Of a DNA stretch of 64,000 nucleotides, positions 22,163 through 31,628 are shown one piece after another. The notes under the pieces were generated by a model. The model did not search any database. It was not told the DNA's origin and worked only from the letters and a program-made list of their open reading frames with translations. A program made the translations under genes and the position numbers. Position 1 is the first letter of the stretch. Every line of letters starts with the position of its first letter. Origin of the DNA: Calliopum simillimum (taxonomy: Eukaryota > Arthropoda > Insecta > Diptera > Lauxaniidae). Location: positions 20,461,187 to 20,525,186 of the forward strand of contig OX638368.1 in the NCBI GenBank assembly GCA_951812925.1, given 5' to 3'.

Positions 22163-22625
22163 ATACCCTACACCCAGGGTATATTAACTCCGTTCTTCCG
22201 TTTGTTACGCAGGTCACCTACTGAGTCGATATATCCATGTCCGTCTTGCTGGCTGGCTGGGTATGCGTGGAAATACATTTTTTGGGAAAACTGAGCAAGA
22301 TAATTCAATGAAATTTGGTACACTGCCTCCGTCGTCAAAGTTAATTCGTGGGATTGAAAACGAGCAAAAGCTGTCAACGAACACACCATACAAAAAATAT
22401 ATTCAAAATGCAACCTTAGGAGTATTTTTCACGACAATGCAACCAAAATACACATAAATACTACAAATTGTAAGGTCAAGCTCTGAGAAAAAACAGGGTG
22501 AATTCGGACGTGGTAAATCCCATATAAGTAAAAGCTTAAAAACGCTATACTGAAAGCGTTTTTTGAGGTAATCGAACTAAATTTTACTCAGACACTAAGA
22601 ACTATAAATGCAAGCTCCAAACATA
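22163..22625 (-). mobile_element. DINE/INE-1-like repeat, copy 3 (5'-truncated)
   Basis: On the minus strand this copy ends with GTGTAGGGTATAAAA (plus-strand start ATACCCTACACCCAGGGTAT). It contains the GACGGACATGGATATATCGA block, the CAGC-type stretch and one GTGGCACG-type module remnant, and is cut near 22625. The CTGATCAAG block is shortened compared with copies 1 and 2. Confidence 0.7.
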
Positions 22626-23236
22626 TTATTAGAAGTTCAGGGTGAAGGATTAGAGTCTCCTAAGCAGCCCCATAAATACGCCACTGGGCTAAAGTATATC
22701 CAACTAAATCTATCTCTTAGTTTCAATCACATTGTCGAGAGTCAATTGTATGTACATAAGGTGCGCTTAAATGTTGTGGTTTCAAAGTCATGCACTGATT
22801 GTCACTTATTATTTTATATTTAACTACTTAGGCATCCATTCTATCCGGCAATAAAAAAAAAAAAAAAATTTCATTATTAAAAGGAGTAGCCGTATCAATT
22901 ACAGCTGCTACATCATGAAGCAAAGCTACATATCTTAAGCATTACAGAAAAGTCGTCTCATTCATGACTAAGGCTACTTATTTCCATATTGACGGTACTT
23001 GAAACTTTCACGGCCAAGAGTTTTTGGTTTTTTTAAACAGACTGCTTCAGAACGCAATTAACTGTATTATTTACTGGCTGCGTGAAAGTGATATTTTTTT
23101 AAATTTATATGATGATGACAACAGCTAAGCTTTTCCAAAAGATATATCAAAAATCTTATTTTGAAAATTTTGACTATATCGTGAATAGATGCCCATATTA
23201 GATAAGAACAAGCGTAATGGGTATGTGTAGGATATA
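22626..23236. other. Non-coding stretch
   Basis: No gene or repeat boundary recognised. An A-run at 22850-22867 and short unconvincing frames only. Confidence 0.35.
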
Positions 23237-23978
23237 CGTGGGCTGCTCGATATAATTCTGGCCTAGGCAACACTAATGTCAATAGCTAAAATCTGGCAAC
23301 GCCATAATAAAGTTTGACATTTTTTAGCATAAACGTACTCACAACGTTTTGATGTACAAGTGCTATTTGTTTTGTTTGCAGTCAGTTAAGAAAATCAATT
23401 TTTCCATTGAAAATTTAAGCAATTGATAAATTATGGGGTTTCCAACGAGAACAAACGTTTTTTACAACTAAGTGTTCATGCAAAATCGAATGTATTGGAG
23501 AGGAACTAATGCCCAAGAATGGCTCTATCTCACGGTATGTCACATGACGATCTTGCATTATTAGTTCACGCACGGCATCAATGTTCTCTGGCACAACAGG
23601 CGTTTTTGGACGACCTTCACGGAATTCGTCTTTGAGCGAGCGTCGGCCACGATTGAATTCATTAAACCATTTTTTACAGTGCTATGGGATGGTGCTTCAT
23701 CGCCATACAAAGATTTAAGTTCATCAATGCACTCTTGCCGTGATAATCCACGTCGAAAGTTGTGAAAAATCATCGCACTAAAATGTTTACGAGTTAATTC
23801 CATTTTTTTGGCAAATTGATTTTTTCAAGTCACTGTAAACAACACAAAAGCTGGTTGTACGTCAAAACGTTCTGAGTACGTTTATGCTAAAAAATATCAA
23901 ACTTTCCAATAGAAATGTCAGATTTCACCTGGCAACACTTAGTGTTGCCTAGGCCAGAAATATATCGAGCAGCCTACG
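23237..23978 (-). mobile_element. Mariner deletion derivative with long TIRs and N-terminal transposase remnant
   Basis: Inverted ends of about 40 bp bound the unit: GGCTGCTCGATATAATTCTG then GCCTAGGCAACACTAA, and the complement at 23937-23974. The minus strand has an open frame from 23803 whose start, MELTRKHFSAMIFHNFRRGL, followed by an SRQECIDELKSLYGDEAPSH block, is a typical mariner N-terminal helix-turn-helix region. After residue 46 the frame shifts, and remnants of the following region continue to about 23440 (RELIMQD, REIE-like). The catalytic domain is absent. Its DNA-binding part and TIRs survive, as in a non-autonomous derivative that a full-length relative could have mobilised. 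Confidence 0.85.
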
Positions 23979-25481
23979 AAGTACTCTACGAAAAAAACCA
24001 TCTAACAAAGTTTTCAGTCAAGTCATTGAGTCAAGTCCACTCAAAAGACATTAAGAAAAATATTATCGAAGAAGAAATTGTAATAATGGGGAAAGACTTG
24101 AAGGGACTGTTTTTGATGGAAACGATTTATTTTGTTCATTATGAACCCTCTAAGAGGATAATTCAGTAGAAGACAATGATTCAAAATATATACGTATATA
24201 AATATATGTATATATTATTTAAAGTTAAATTTGGAAGTCAAAATATCAATATCATTACATTGATATTTCAACATATAAAACAAAATTTCGACAATGAAAG
24301 AATGCAACATTTACGTACTGCATATATGTATTTAAAATAGTACTATTTTTATAACAAATATAAAAGAAAGCATACTAGATGGCTAACAAGTAGTAAAAAG
24401 ACGAATGAAATAAAATTAACCGCATTTTGGTTAATGTCTGAATAAAATAAACAGTCAACACTCACTTACGCACTCGCGAACAAATTAAAAATAAAAATAA
24501 ATTTTGCGAAAATTATTTTATTCTTTTTTTCCACATCACACATCCCAATTAGTGATGCAAGAAATAATCGCATTTTGATTCATGAGATTTATTCTCTCGT
24601 TGCTGATTTGGGGAATGTTTTACAACAAGTATAAAGTAGTGATTTAGCGTAGTGATACCTAGAAGAGGCGTTAATTCTCATAGTCGGACTTCAAAGTGGA
24701 AGACTCGAAAGTACCAGATTTTTGAATAATATTCGTGAGCGGCTTAATTTTTTTTCCTTTATGAGGCAACTTGCGTGTAACTCATTTAAAATGTTAAATG
24801 TTTCAAATTGTCGTCGTAAAATTTATTTGGAGTGTGGTCAGTCGTTGTGGAGCTCGAACTTTCAAATGAAAGACACTGAAGTGCCCGCGTTGTGCATAAT
24901 TTTTGTCTGTAACTTATGAACTTCACTTTTGCCTGATGATTTATGCGCAGATGGTACCTTTGCAGCATCTATTAAACTGTGTGAAATTTTGCACATACTG
25001 TTTTAAAAATCAAATGATTTTTTTTACCACAGTTTTATCTTCTTTTTACACAGTATGTACGAAATTTCACACAGTTTCATTTAGAGTGTCTGTTTGCGAA
25101 GGAAAAGCATCAGTTTCAAGCAGTCTCTGATGAGAAGAACTACTGCCAATATTTTAGAGTGGTTTTTTATTTATTAAAGGATAAAAACATCGTAAGCCTA
25201 CGTCCAAGGCTTGAAACTTTTCTCGCCTAGACGAAGTGCTCATACTGAAACTAAAGGTGATCATTTCGCCAAGAAGCAATCTATAGCTATTGGATTGTTG
25301 ATCTATTTAGTTCGTACCTGTGCTTGATGTTGCGGATTCGCTAGTAAATCTTGCAAGCATCTGCATTTCTTTGCTCTGCTACGCTCAGTAAACAGGTGTC
25401 GTTTCAACATTTCCGCTGGAACGGATTATACCGCTTGCCATTTGGTTGGTGTTTTACATATATGCATTTGGGCCTCTTATA
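23979..25481. other. Non-coding stretch
   Basis: No gene is supported; frames at 23915-24169, 24722-24919 and 24903-25130 lack domains. Contains the small hairpin at 24976-25080. Confidence 0.35.
24976..25080. repeat. Small hairpin (CTGTGTGAAATTTTGCACAT)
   Basis: AACTGTGTGAAATTTTGCAC at the left pairs with ACGAAATTTCACACAGTT at the right, with CATACTG/CAGTATG continuing the stem; arms are about 27 bp and the spacer about 50 bp. CACACAAACTGTGT motifs at 6130-6170 look related. It may be a minimal MITE. Confidence 0.5.
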
Positions 25482-26420
25482 CAGGGTGGGCCATTTAAAG
25501 TGGAAGCATCGGGCAACCCAATAACTTTTGACAGAATTGTCAGATCGACTAATGACATACCGCGTTGGAAGCGTCATTCCAAGACAATTTTACCATGGAA
25601 CAGTACACACCAAAAGAACGCGCTGAAATCGTTCAGCTTTACATTCAAAATTACTTCTCAATTGTGAAAACCAATCATCATCAGATCATCATCTCAGACG
25701 AGGCACATTTCACGTTAAATGGATGCGTTAATAAGCAAAATTGTCGGTTCTATGCCACTGAAAACCCTCAATTAATTGAGGAACAGCCTCTATATGACCA
25801 AAAAGTTAAAGTTTGGTGTGGTGTTTGTGCGGATATGGTCATTGGTCCCTATCTTTTAGAAGACGATGATGGAGCAACGAAAACTGTTAATGGCGATCGT
25901 TATCGAGCCATGATAAATGATTTTGTTATGCCCATTGTTCATGAAAATGGTTTGAATGGCTTCTGGTTTCAACAGGACGGTGCAACATGCCATACAGCTC
26001 GACTAACAATCGATTTGTTACGACCATTGTTCCCCGGACGAGTCATATCGAAAAACGGTGATTTTGACTGGCCCCCGAGATCAACCGATTTGACGCCACC
26101 AGACTTTTTTTTGTGGGGCTATTTGAAATCCAAGGTATACGTTGATAAACCAAGGACCATAGCTCAACTCAAAGACATCATACGACGTGAAATCGCCGCC
26201 ATATCGACCGATACATTGGCCAAAACGATGGAAAACGCCGAAAAAAGGGCACATTTTGTACTCAAGGCCAAAGGTGGCCATTTACGCGACAGCATTTTCA
26301 AAAAATAGCTGTAACATATCTCCTTGAACCAAAATAATTAAAATCGAAATGAAAATAAATAAAAATGTTTTTTTCATATACATATTTTTTTCAGAAACAA
26401 ATGCTTCCACTTTAAATGGT
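25482..26420 (+). mobile_element. DD41D (rosa-like) mariner, internally deleted
   Basis: The left end CAGGGTGGGCCATTTAAAGT follows a TA at 25480-25481. The 19-bp CCATTTAAAGTGGAAGCAT pairs with ATGCTTCCACTTTAAATGG near 26401-26419, after which the right end diverges (expected CCCACCCTG is missing). The element carries one open transposase frame, listed separately. Confidence 0.85.
25595..26308 (+). CDS. DD41D transposase lacking the DNA-binding domain (237 aa)
   Basis: An uninterrupted frame encodes a fusion of the usual N-terminal start (MEQYTPKERAEIVQLYIQN) directly to the catalytic domain, beginning IIISDEAHFTLNGC. Full-length relatives should be at least 100 residues longer, so the HTH region has been lost by an in-frame deletion. 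The catalytic residues are present: Asp35 (SDEAHF), Asp128 (QQDGATCHTA) and Asp170 (TPPDFFLWGY), with 41 residues between the last two. That spacing defines the DD41D/rosa group. The start at 25595 is preferred over the upstream ATG at 25565 because the family N-terminus begins there and ACC precedes it. Without DNA binding it is unlikely to transpose alone. An open frame suggests recent insertion or retained expression; I cannot tell which. Confidence 0.8.
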   Translation: MEQYTPKERAEIVQLYIQNYFSIVKTNHHQIIISDEAHFTLNGCVNKQNCRFYATENPQLIEEQPLYDQKVKVWCGVCADMVIGPYLLEDDDGATKTVNGDRYRAMINDFVMPIVHENGLNGFWFQQDGATCHTARLTIDLLRPLFPGRVISKNGDFDWPPRSTDLTPPDFFLWGYLKSKVYVDKPRTIAQLKDIIRREIAAISTDTLAKTMENAEKRAHFVLKAKGGHLRDSIFKK

Positions 26421-27076
26421 CGTTGAAACATTAGTGACTCAATAATGCGAGTTGTGTATTTGCCATTATTCCATGGCAGTCAGTACGCTTTATTTAAGCT
26501 TAACACGATGGAGCTATTTTTTTTGCAATATCCATTTGCTATATAAGTGGGCTCTTATTTGAGATAAGAGTCAAAGTCCAACAACCACTCTCCAAAATTT
26601 GTTGCTTCCTAAGGATGGGTTTGATAAAATAGTTACGTATGTTCCTGTAGTTCAAACATTAGACTCAAAAACCTAAAATTATTAGTTTTGTGAGACTCTA
26701 AGCTTGAAGCCCTCGCATAATGTTCGTATTATGTGTGTCGATTGATTGAATGACTGATTCTTTTCGGTTGTTCGACAATTTTTCTTATGGTATTAAATTG
26801 GTCCACACACAACACACAAGCGACTTCGTTAGTATCCTGCTTCTTACTTCCAGATAGTTGTATCCATCTTTTTTCATTTTCTTTTACGGGAACACTTTTT
26901 AAAGTATTTTAGATTCTGGTGTGATATATCTTTAGATTCAGACCATTCTGTGGTCACCGTTTTATTGAGTGCCTATCTCAGGAGTTTTTCCCCCAATATC
27001 TATTGTTTTCATTTAACAACAAAATACTTCTTTAGAAATTATCTACATACATATCTTTTTTTTTTAACATTTGCAG
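26421..27076. other. Non-coding stretch upstream of a predicted exon
   Basis: No repeats recognised. It ends in a good acceptor: a T-run at 27054-27065 followed by ACATTTGCAG at 27067-27076, so at least its 3' part is probably intron. Confidence 0.4.
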
Positions 27077-27236
27077 CTTTTAAAAAGTCCAATTGCCACA
27101 CATTTTTAATAAAAAATATCAAAATGCCAGAGGCTCAACGTGATTTCGAAAATAATAAAGTAAAATCGCCATTAAAGGAAATCAATTTAGATTCATACGA
27201 TAGAATTGAGTCAAATCGTGAAAACAATTGGAGCAG
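27077..27236 (+). CDS. Predicted exon with start codon; unknown protein
   Basis: After the acceptor at 27076, a 47-base leader precedes ATG at 27124 in a good fly context (ATCAAAATG). Thirty-eight codons follow (MPEAQRDFENNKVKSPL at the start) to a donor AG/GTGAAA at 27236-27237, leaving phase 2. The next exon (27712) begins in the matching phase and completes a Ser codon. The acidic and basic mix has no recognisable domain. It may be the first coding exon of the large gene that continues at 31.6 kb or of a separate gene. The call rests on the start context, splice signals and phase match; there is no homology evidence. Confidence 0.55.
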
Positions 27237-27711
27237 GTGAAAATGTTTAAATATTCTGAAATGCATGCTTTCGAAAAGATATTATTAAAAATATAACAAA
27301 GCGCAAGTCCTTAAAATTAAATAATAAATAAAATGGGCGATGCATTAAATTAATTTTTTAAGTGACAAAAATTATATTTGCTTATTACATATTTTATTAA
27401 TTTAATGCTTTCGCATGCCTGCCTGCACTCTGACCCCATGCACACCACGGCTTTTCTTGAAATGTGAATTATTTCTATGATAAAAAAAGCAATATTTTTT
27501 TCCCTTTTCTATTTTATTTGCCATGATCGTAGATATCTTACCCAATGCATAATAACATTGCACAACAAAAAAATGTTGCATATTTATAGGCTGCTGGAGA
27601 ATTGCACGCGCACAGTAGAGTCTAATATAATTGGCAGTATGCATGTTTTATTTTTCGCTTGATTTTAATGTTTTTAATGTTCTTAAATACTTTTGTTTTT
27701 GTTTTTTTCAG

Positions 27712-27923
27712 CTCAAATTCAATCGATGTATCCTATATACCACTTGTTAATCATCAATATGAAGCATCTCAACATTCGGTCATACTTTCGGAACCAATTC
27801 AGGAAGTTTTAAATGCAAATGCAGCAAAACATTTCTGCTGTTGTTCAGGTGATGTACGTGATTTTGGTTCGTGTTGGAAACTAAAGCGTAGGCAGATCAT
27901 TTGGGAAAGCGCTCATGCTTCAG
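27712..27923 (+). CDS. Predicted internal exon with Cys-rich motif; unknown protein
   Basis: The exon follows a strong acceptor (T-run, then CAG at 27709-27711) and ends at a CAG/GTAATT donor (27923/27924). It starts in phase 2 and ends in phase 1. The 70-codon product contains IDVSYIPLVNHQYEASQH, a Cys cluster HFCCCSG and a basic-aromatic stretch CWKLKRRQIIWESAHAS. Its composition is non-repetitive, unlike the neighbouring DNA, which argues for real coding. I do not recognise the family. No strong phase-1 acceptor was found before the large exon at 31.6 kb, so the link to that exon is unproven. Confidence 0.6.
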
Positions 27924-29574
27924 GTAATTGTTAAATCGCATTGAAACAAAATTTTTGTTGTTTAAATTTTTTTTGTCTTAAATCTCATAATACGTTTTTT
28001 TGAGCAGCTGAATTCTGTCGTACCAATATAGACAAAAAATATTTTTCGTGAATGGTCGTGAAAAACAAAAAAAAAAAAAAAAAACTTTTCTTGTTACAAC
28101 CGAAATGTGAACCTTGGTGCATTGAAAGACAAAACATCAAAAACAAGATTAATAGCAAAAATCAGAAAAGCTAATTAAAATTTTTTCTACCCTGAATCGG
28201 GAAATTTTCTTTTAGTCAATGCCTATGAAATATGTATTTAAAAAATTACTAAAATCATGCAATAAAAAAATTCACACTATTGCATCTGTAATGTGCAGTC
28301 TGTCTGGGGTATAATCTTACTCTCGCGTTGCTTCTTAATAGTTCTTTTAGGTAAAGAAAAACTGTAAAAGTACGAGGCCCCGCTCACAAAATGGCCTTCT
28401 TCAAACAATTGTTGCACTAATTAACGATCAATTAAGTTTTTCGAAACACTTGTGGTTAAATCTGTTTTGACCCTTTTTTCATTTTGGAGTTTATTGAAAG
28501 TGTCAACTGCCTCGCTTTGCACAGCTTATTTACAAAAAATCACTGAAGAAAGATCAAAAACAGATATTGGAAATTTACAGGGTGTGGTCACGAAAGAAAT
28601 CTTTCTTTTTTCCCGTCAATAGGAATGATCTTAGAAAGACCCATATCTTAAATCTCTACAATAAAAAATATTACAGTTTTAAATCACACTTTTTCTATAA
28701 GCATAGTACAGCATAGTTAATTATTTCCCCTAAAATTATGCAACACTATTTTAAGAAAAAAGAAAGATTCAATGTGAGCCCCCTAAAAAATATAAGCATT
28801 TTCATGGTATCGCCCGTTATAAAACAGAATTTTGATAAATTTATATTGAACTAATTAAACAGTCATTAACCTAACTTCATAAATTATCTAGGGAACCTGC
28901 CCATCTATCATTAAAATTTTCGTAAATTCGAGAGCCTGCATTGCATGTGGACAAAAAATCCGCCCTTGTAGGTTGTAATTGTAGCTAGCGTAGCATGTCT
29001 CAAAACCAGAGTATGTTACCAACTAAAAACAATTAGCAATTTTTCACAACAGACGGCGCTAGGTGAGCTATATGATCTTTTCATACAGCGTTCTTCTACG
29101 GAAAAATTTGTCCTTGGCAATAGCCTAAATGATAAAGCACCGCGTCTCTCAAAGGTTCGAGTGTGGCTTCTGATAAGAATTAACTTAAACTGATTTGATA
29201 AGGCTATATACATGTTTATATACGAAAATATATAAATATGTATGTGGAAATAGCCGAAACATATGTAATCAATTTCCATGTTAACACTTGTTGAAAAATT
29301 GCAAAAATTACCGTTTAATTGGTCCAATTTAAATTTATCACATTTCAATTAAAAAAGCGCGTTGGTACTTTCATTAGTAGTATACAAGCAAAAATAGTAA
29401 AGAAAAAAAGTGAAACTGTCAGTCACCATATCACGTTTCATAGCTAAAAACAGCATTGTCTTATTATATTGCTTCAAAAATAGCCGAAAACGGTGTTTTT
29501 AGCACTTTTAAGTGACGATATCTCAAAAACCATAAGAGATACAGCCATTTTAAGATTCGGCCGAGGGGCCGATG
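27924..29574. other. Probable intron, no features
   Basis: AT-rich sequence after a donor site, with homopolymer runs and no exon-like frame. The fragment at 29500-29560 (GATATCTCAAAAACCATAAG) resembles the outer arm of the hairpin family at 18085-18595. Confidence 0.4.
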
Positions 29575-30052
29575 AGGGCCGTGTTTAGGCATAGGCTACA
29601 GCCTAGGGGCCCGCACCACAAAGGGGCCCGCACCACAAAAAGGATCGAAGCAAAAAAATAAATTTTATATAGCATAAAATAAAAAATTTGAATTCAAAAT
29701 TCAAATTGGGGTGTTCAAATGCAAACACCGGATAAATAATGCGAGTTTGAAAAAAAATTTCGTATGAATTTTGTAATTCAATTTATGATAATAATTTGAA
29801 ATTTTCGTACCCTACGTTTTGAATTGACTAAAACAGTAAGGTGAAATTTATTCCGGTTTGGAGTTGTCACTATTCTGATTTGAAAATCTGGTAATATTTA
29901 TGAGTAATAAAGTAGCAAGTACTATTTTTTTTTCCGTGTGGTGAAAAAAATTCAATTGGAGTTATTTTACATGAGACAATCCTATACTTTCAGATAGGGC
30001 CCGCACCACAAGCATAGCCTAGGGGCCTCTTAGTACTAAATACGGCCCTGTC
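29575..30052. mobile_element. hAT-like MITE with GGGGCCCGCACCACAA motifs
   Basis: The imperfect inverted ends are GAGGGCCGTGTTTAGGCATA and CTAAATACGGCCCTG, followed inward by GGCTACAGCCTAGGGGCCCG and its counterpart CATAGCCTAGGGGCC. GGCCCGCACCACAA occurs twice near the left end and once near the right. AGGGCCGTATTTAG-type termini are common among insect hAT-derived elements. No clear target duplication and no ORF. Confidence 0.6.
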
Positions 30053-30466
30053 GCCAAATACAAATAAAATGGCTATTTTAATTCTTATTTCATTTACTTA
30101 TTTATTTACTTAGAAAATCTATGAAAACTGTATTAAACCATTTTGCCCAATAAAAAACGAAGTGCCAAGGTTTTGATTTTAAAAAGTATACTATTTTACT
30201 CAGGAGACTAAGGACTATTGATTTCAGTAAAAAAAAAGGCACCCTTCGTCGTCCCATTAAAATATTTTATTTGAACACCGAGTTGATGAAGTGATTTTTG
30301 TGAAGGATACCCCCCTTTTCATAGTACACATTATCTGTCTTGGTGCTTTTTACATATGTAATAAATTTCGTCCATGTACGCTTAATAGTTTTAGATATAT
30401 GGTGATATAATTTTTTGGCTCACGGTTTACCTTTCTGTGGAAATGCCGATACTGATTTTATCCTTA
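30053..30466. other. Non-coding spacer
   Basis: AT-rich; no gene, repeat boundary or splice signal stands out. Confidence 0.35.
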
Positions 30467-30900
30467 AAACGCTAAGATAAACATTCTAAAAATCCAACAT
30501 ACATTTTGAGGGTTACCGCCTAGTTATTTTCTGAAATTTTGTTATAATCATATTTTTTGTGGCTAGATTCAAAGTTTTTGTTTAAGAAACGCTTAGATAA
30601 ACTTTTTTAAAATCGTACAAAGATTTTCAGGGTTGCCACCTGTTTTTTTTTGTGTAAATTTTGCTTAAACCATATATATAAAAAAATCAAAAATCAAAAC
30701 TTAGTCGTAAAACGCTAAGATAAACTTTCTAAAAATCCAACATTTATAATTAGGGTTGCCACTTGTTTTTTTTTCTCTGAAATTTTGATAAATCATACTT
30801 TTGTGACTAAATTTTTGGCTTAATAAACGCTCAGATAAACTTTAAAAATGTACAAAATCTTTCAGTGATGCCACTTGGTTTTTCTGTTAGTTTTTGTTAA
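30467..30900. repeat. Four-unit tandem array, period about 120 bp
   Basis: Units begin at about 30467, 30587, 30709 and 30824, each with AAACGCTAAGATAAAC (or a variant), then a TTTCAGGGTTGCCACCTG-type block, a T-run and AAATTTTG. Divergence between units is considerable, so this is an old array. Confidence 0.75.
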
Positions 30901-31628
30901 AGTTTGTACTATTGTTCTGTAGTTTGCGATAAAGTTTAGTGATTTACATTCGACCATTGCATCTGACGGTTTACGATTTCAATGGGTCAATGTTAGAAGT
31001 GTGATCGGTGAATAATGATTTACCGTTGTTGTTTTCTTTATGTACGTATCAAATTGTGGTTTTTAAATTATTTTTACAAACTTATGATAAGTCACTGAAA
31101 GCAACAAACTTTTCAAAACCACAGAAATATCAGGAAATCATTAAAAAAATCAGACAAATTAAATTTCATTTGCAATTAAAAATTAACAAAACAATTGACA
31201 TCAAGGCGACCAAATTAAAGGAAACAACAACATGAAAATAAAACATAAAAAATTTCCAAAAAATTAAAAAAAAGTAAATCAATTGAAAAAACAGCATTTT
31301 TAATTTTGTTTTTTGTATACATTCTTCTTCTTCTTCTCTAAGTTATTGCTAGCACTTCTTTAGCACTTCCTACAGTTGGCACATATTTTTTCCGAAATTT
31401 TCTCTATTTAGTGGATATTTTTAAATTTTGTCTGTTATTTTTGATTTTAATGTTTTCCTTTTTTTAATTCTTACAAATTTTATATTTTCATGATGATGTT
31501 GCCGGTGCTGCTGCCTCTGCTGATGACAATGATAATTATGATGATGATGATGACGATGATGATAATATTTTATTTGTTTTTGTTGTGTGCGGCGGATGGA
31601 TGATGACTGTTTTCATCGAAATAAATAA
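30901..31628. other. Non-coding stretch before the large exon
   Basis: No convincing frame. Contains GAT/ATG-rich simple sequence at 31495-31565 (GATGATGATGATGACGATGA). No strong polypyrimidine tract and acceptor just before the coding stretch was found, so the left border of the next exon stays open. Confidence 0.35.
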
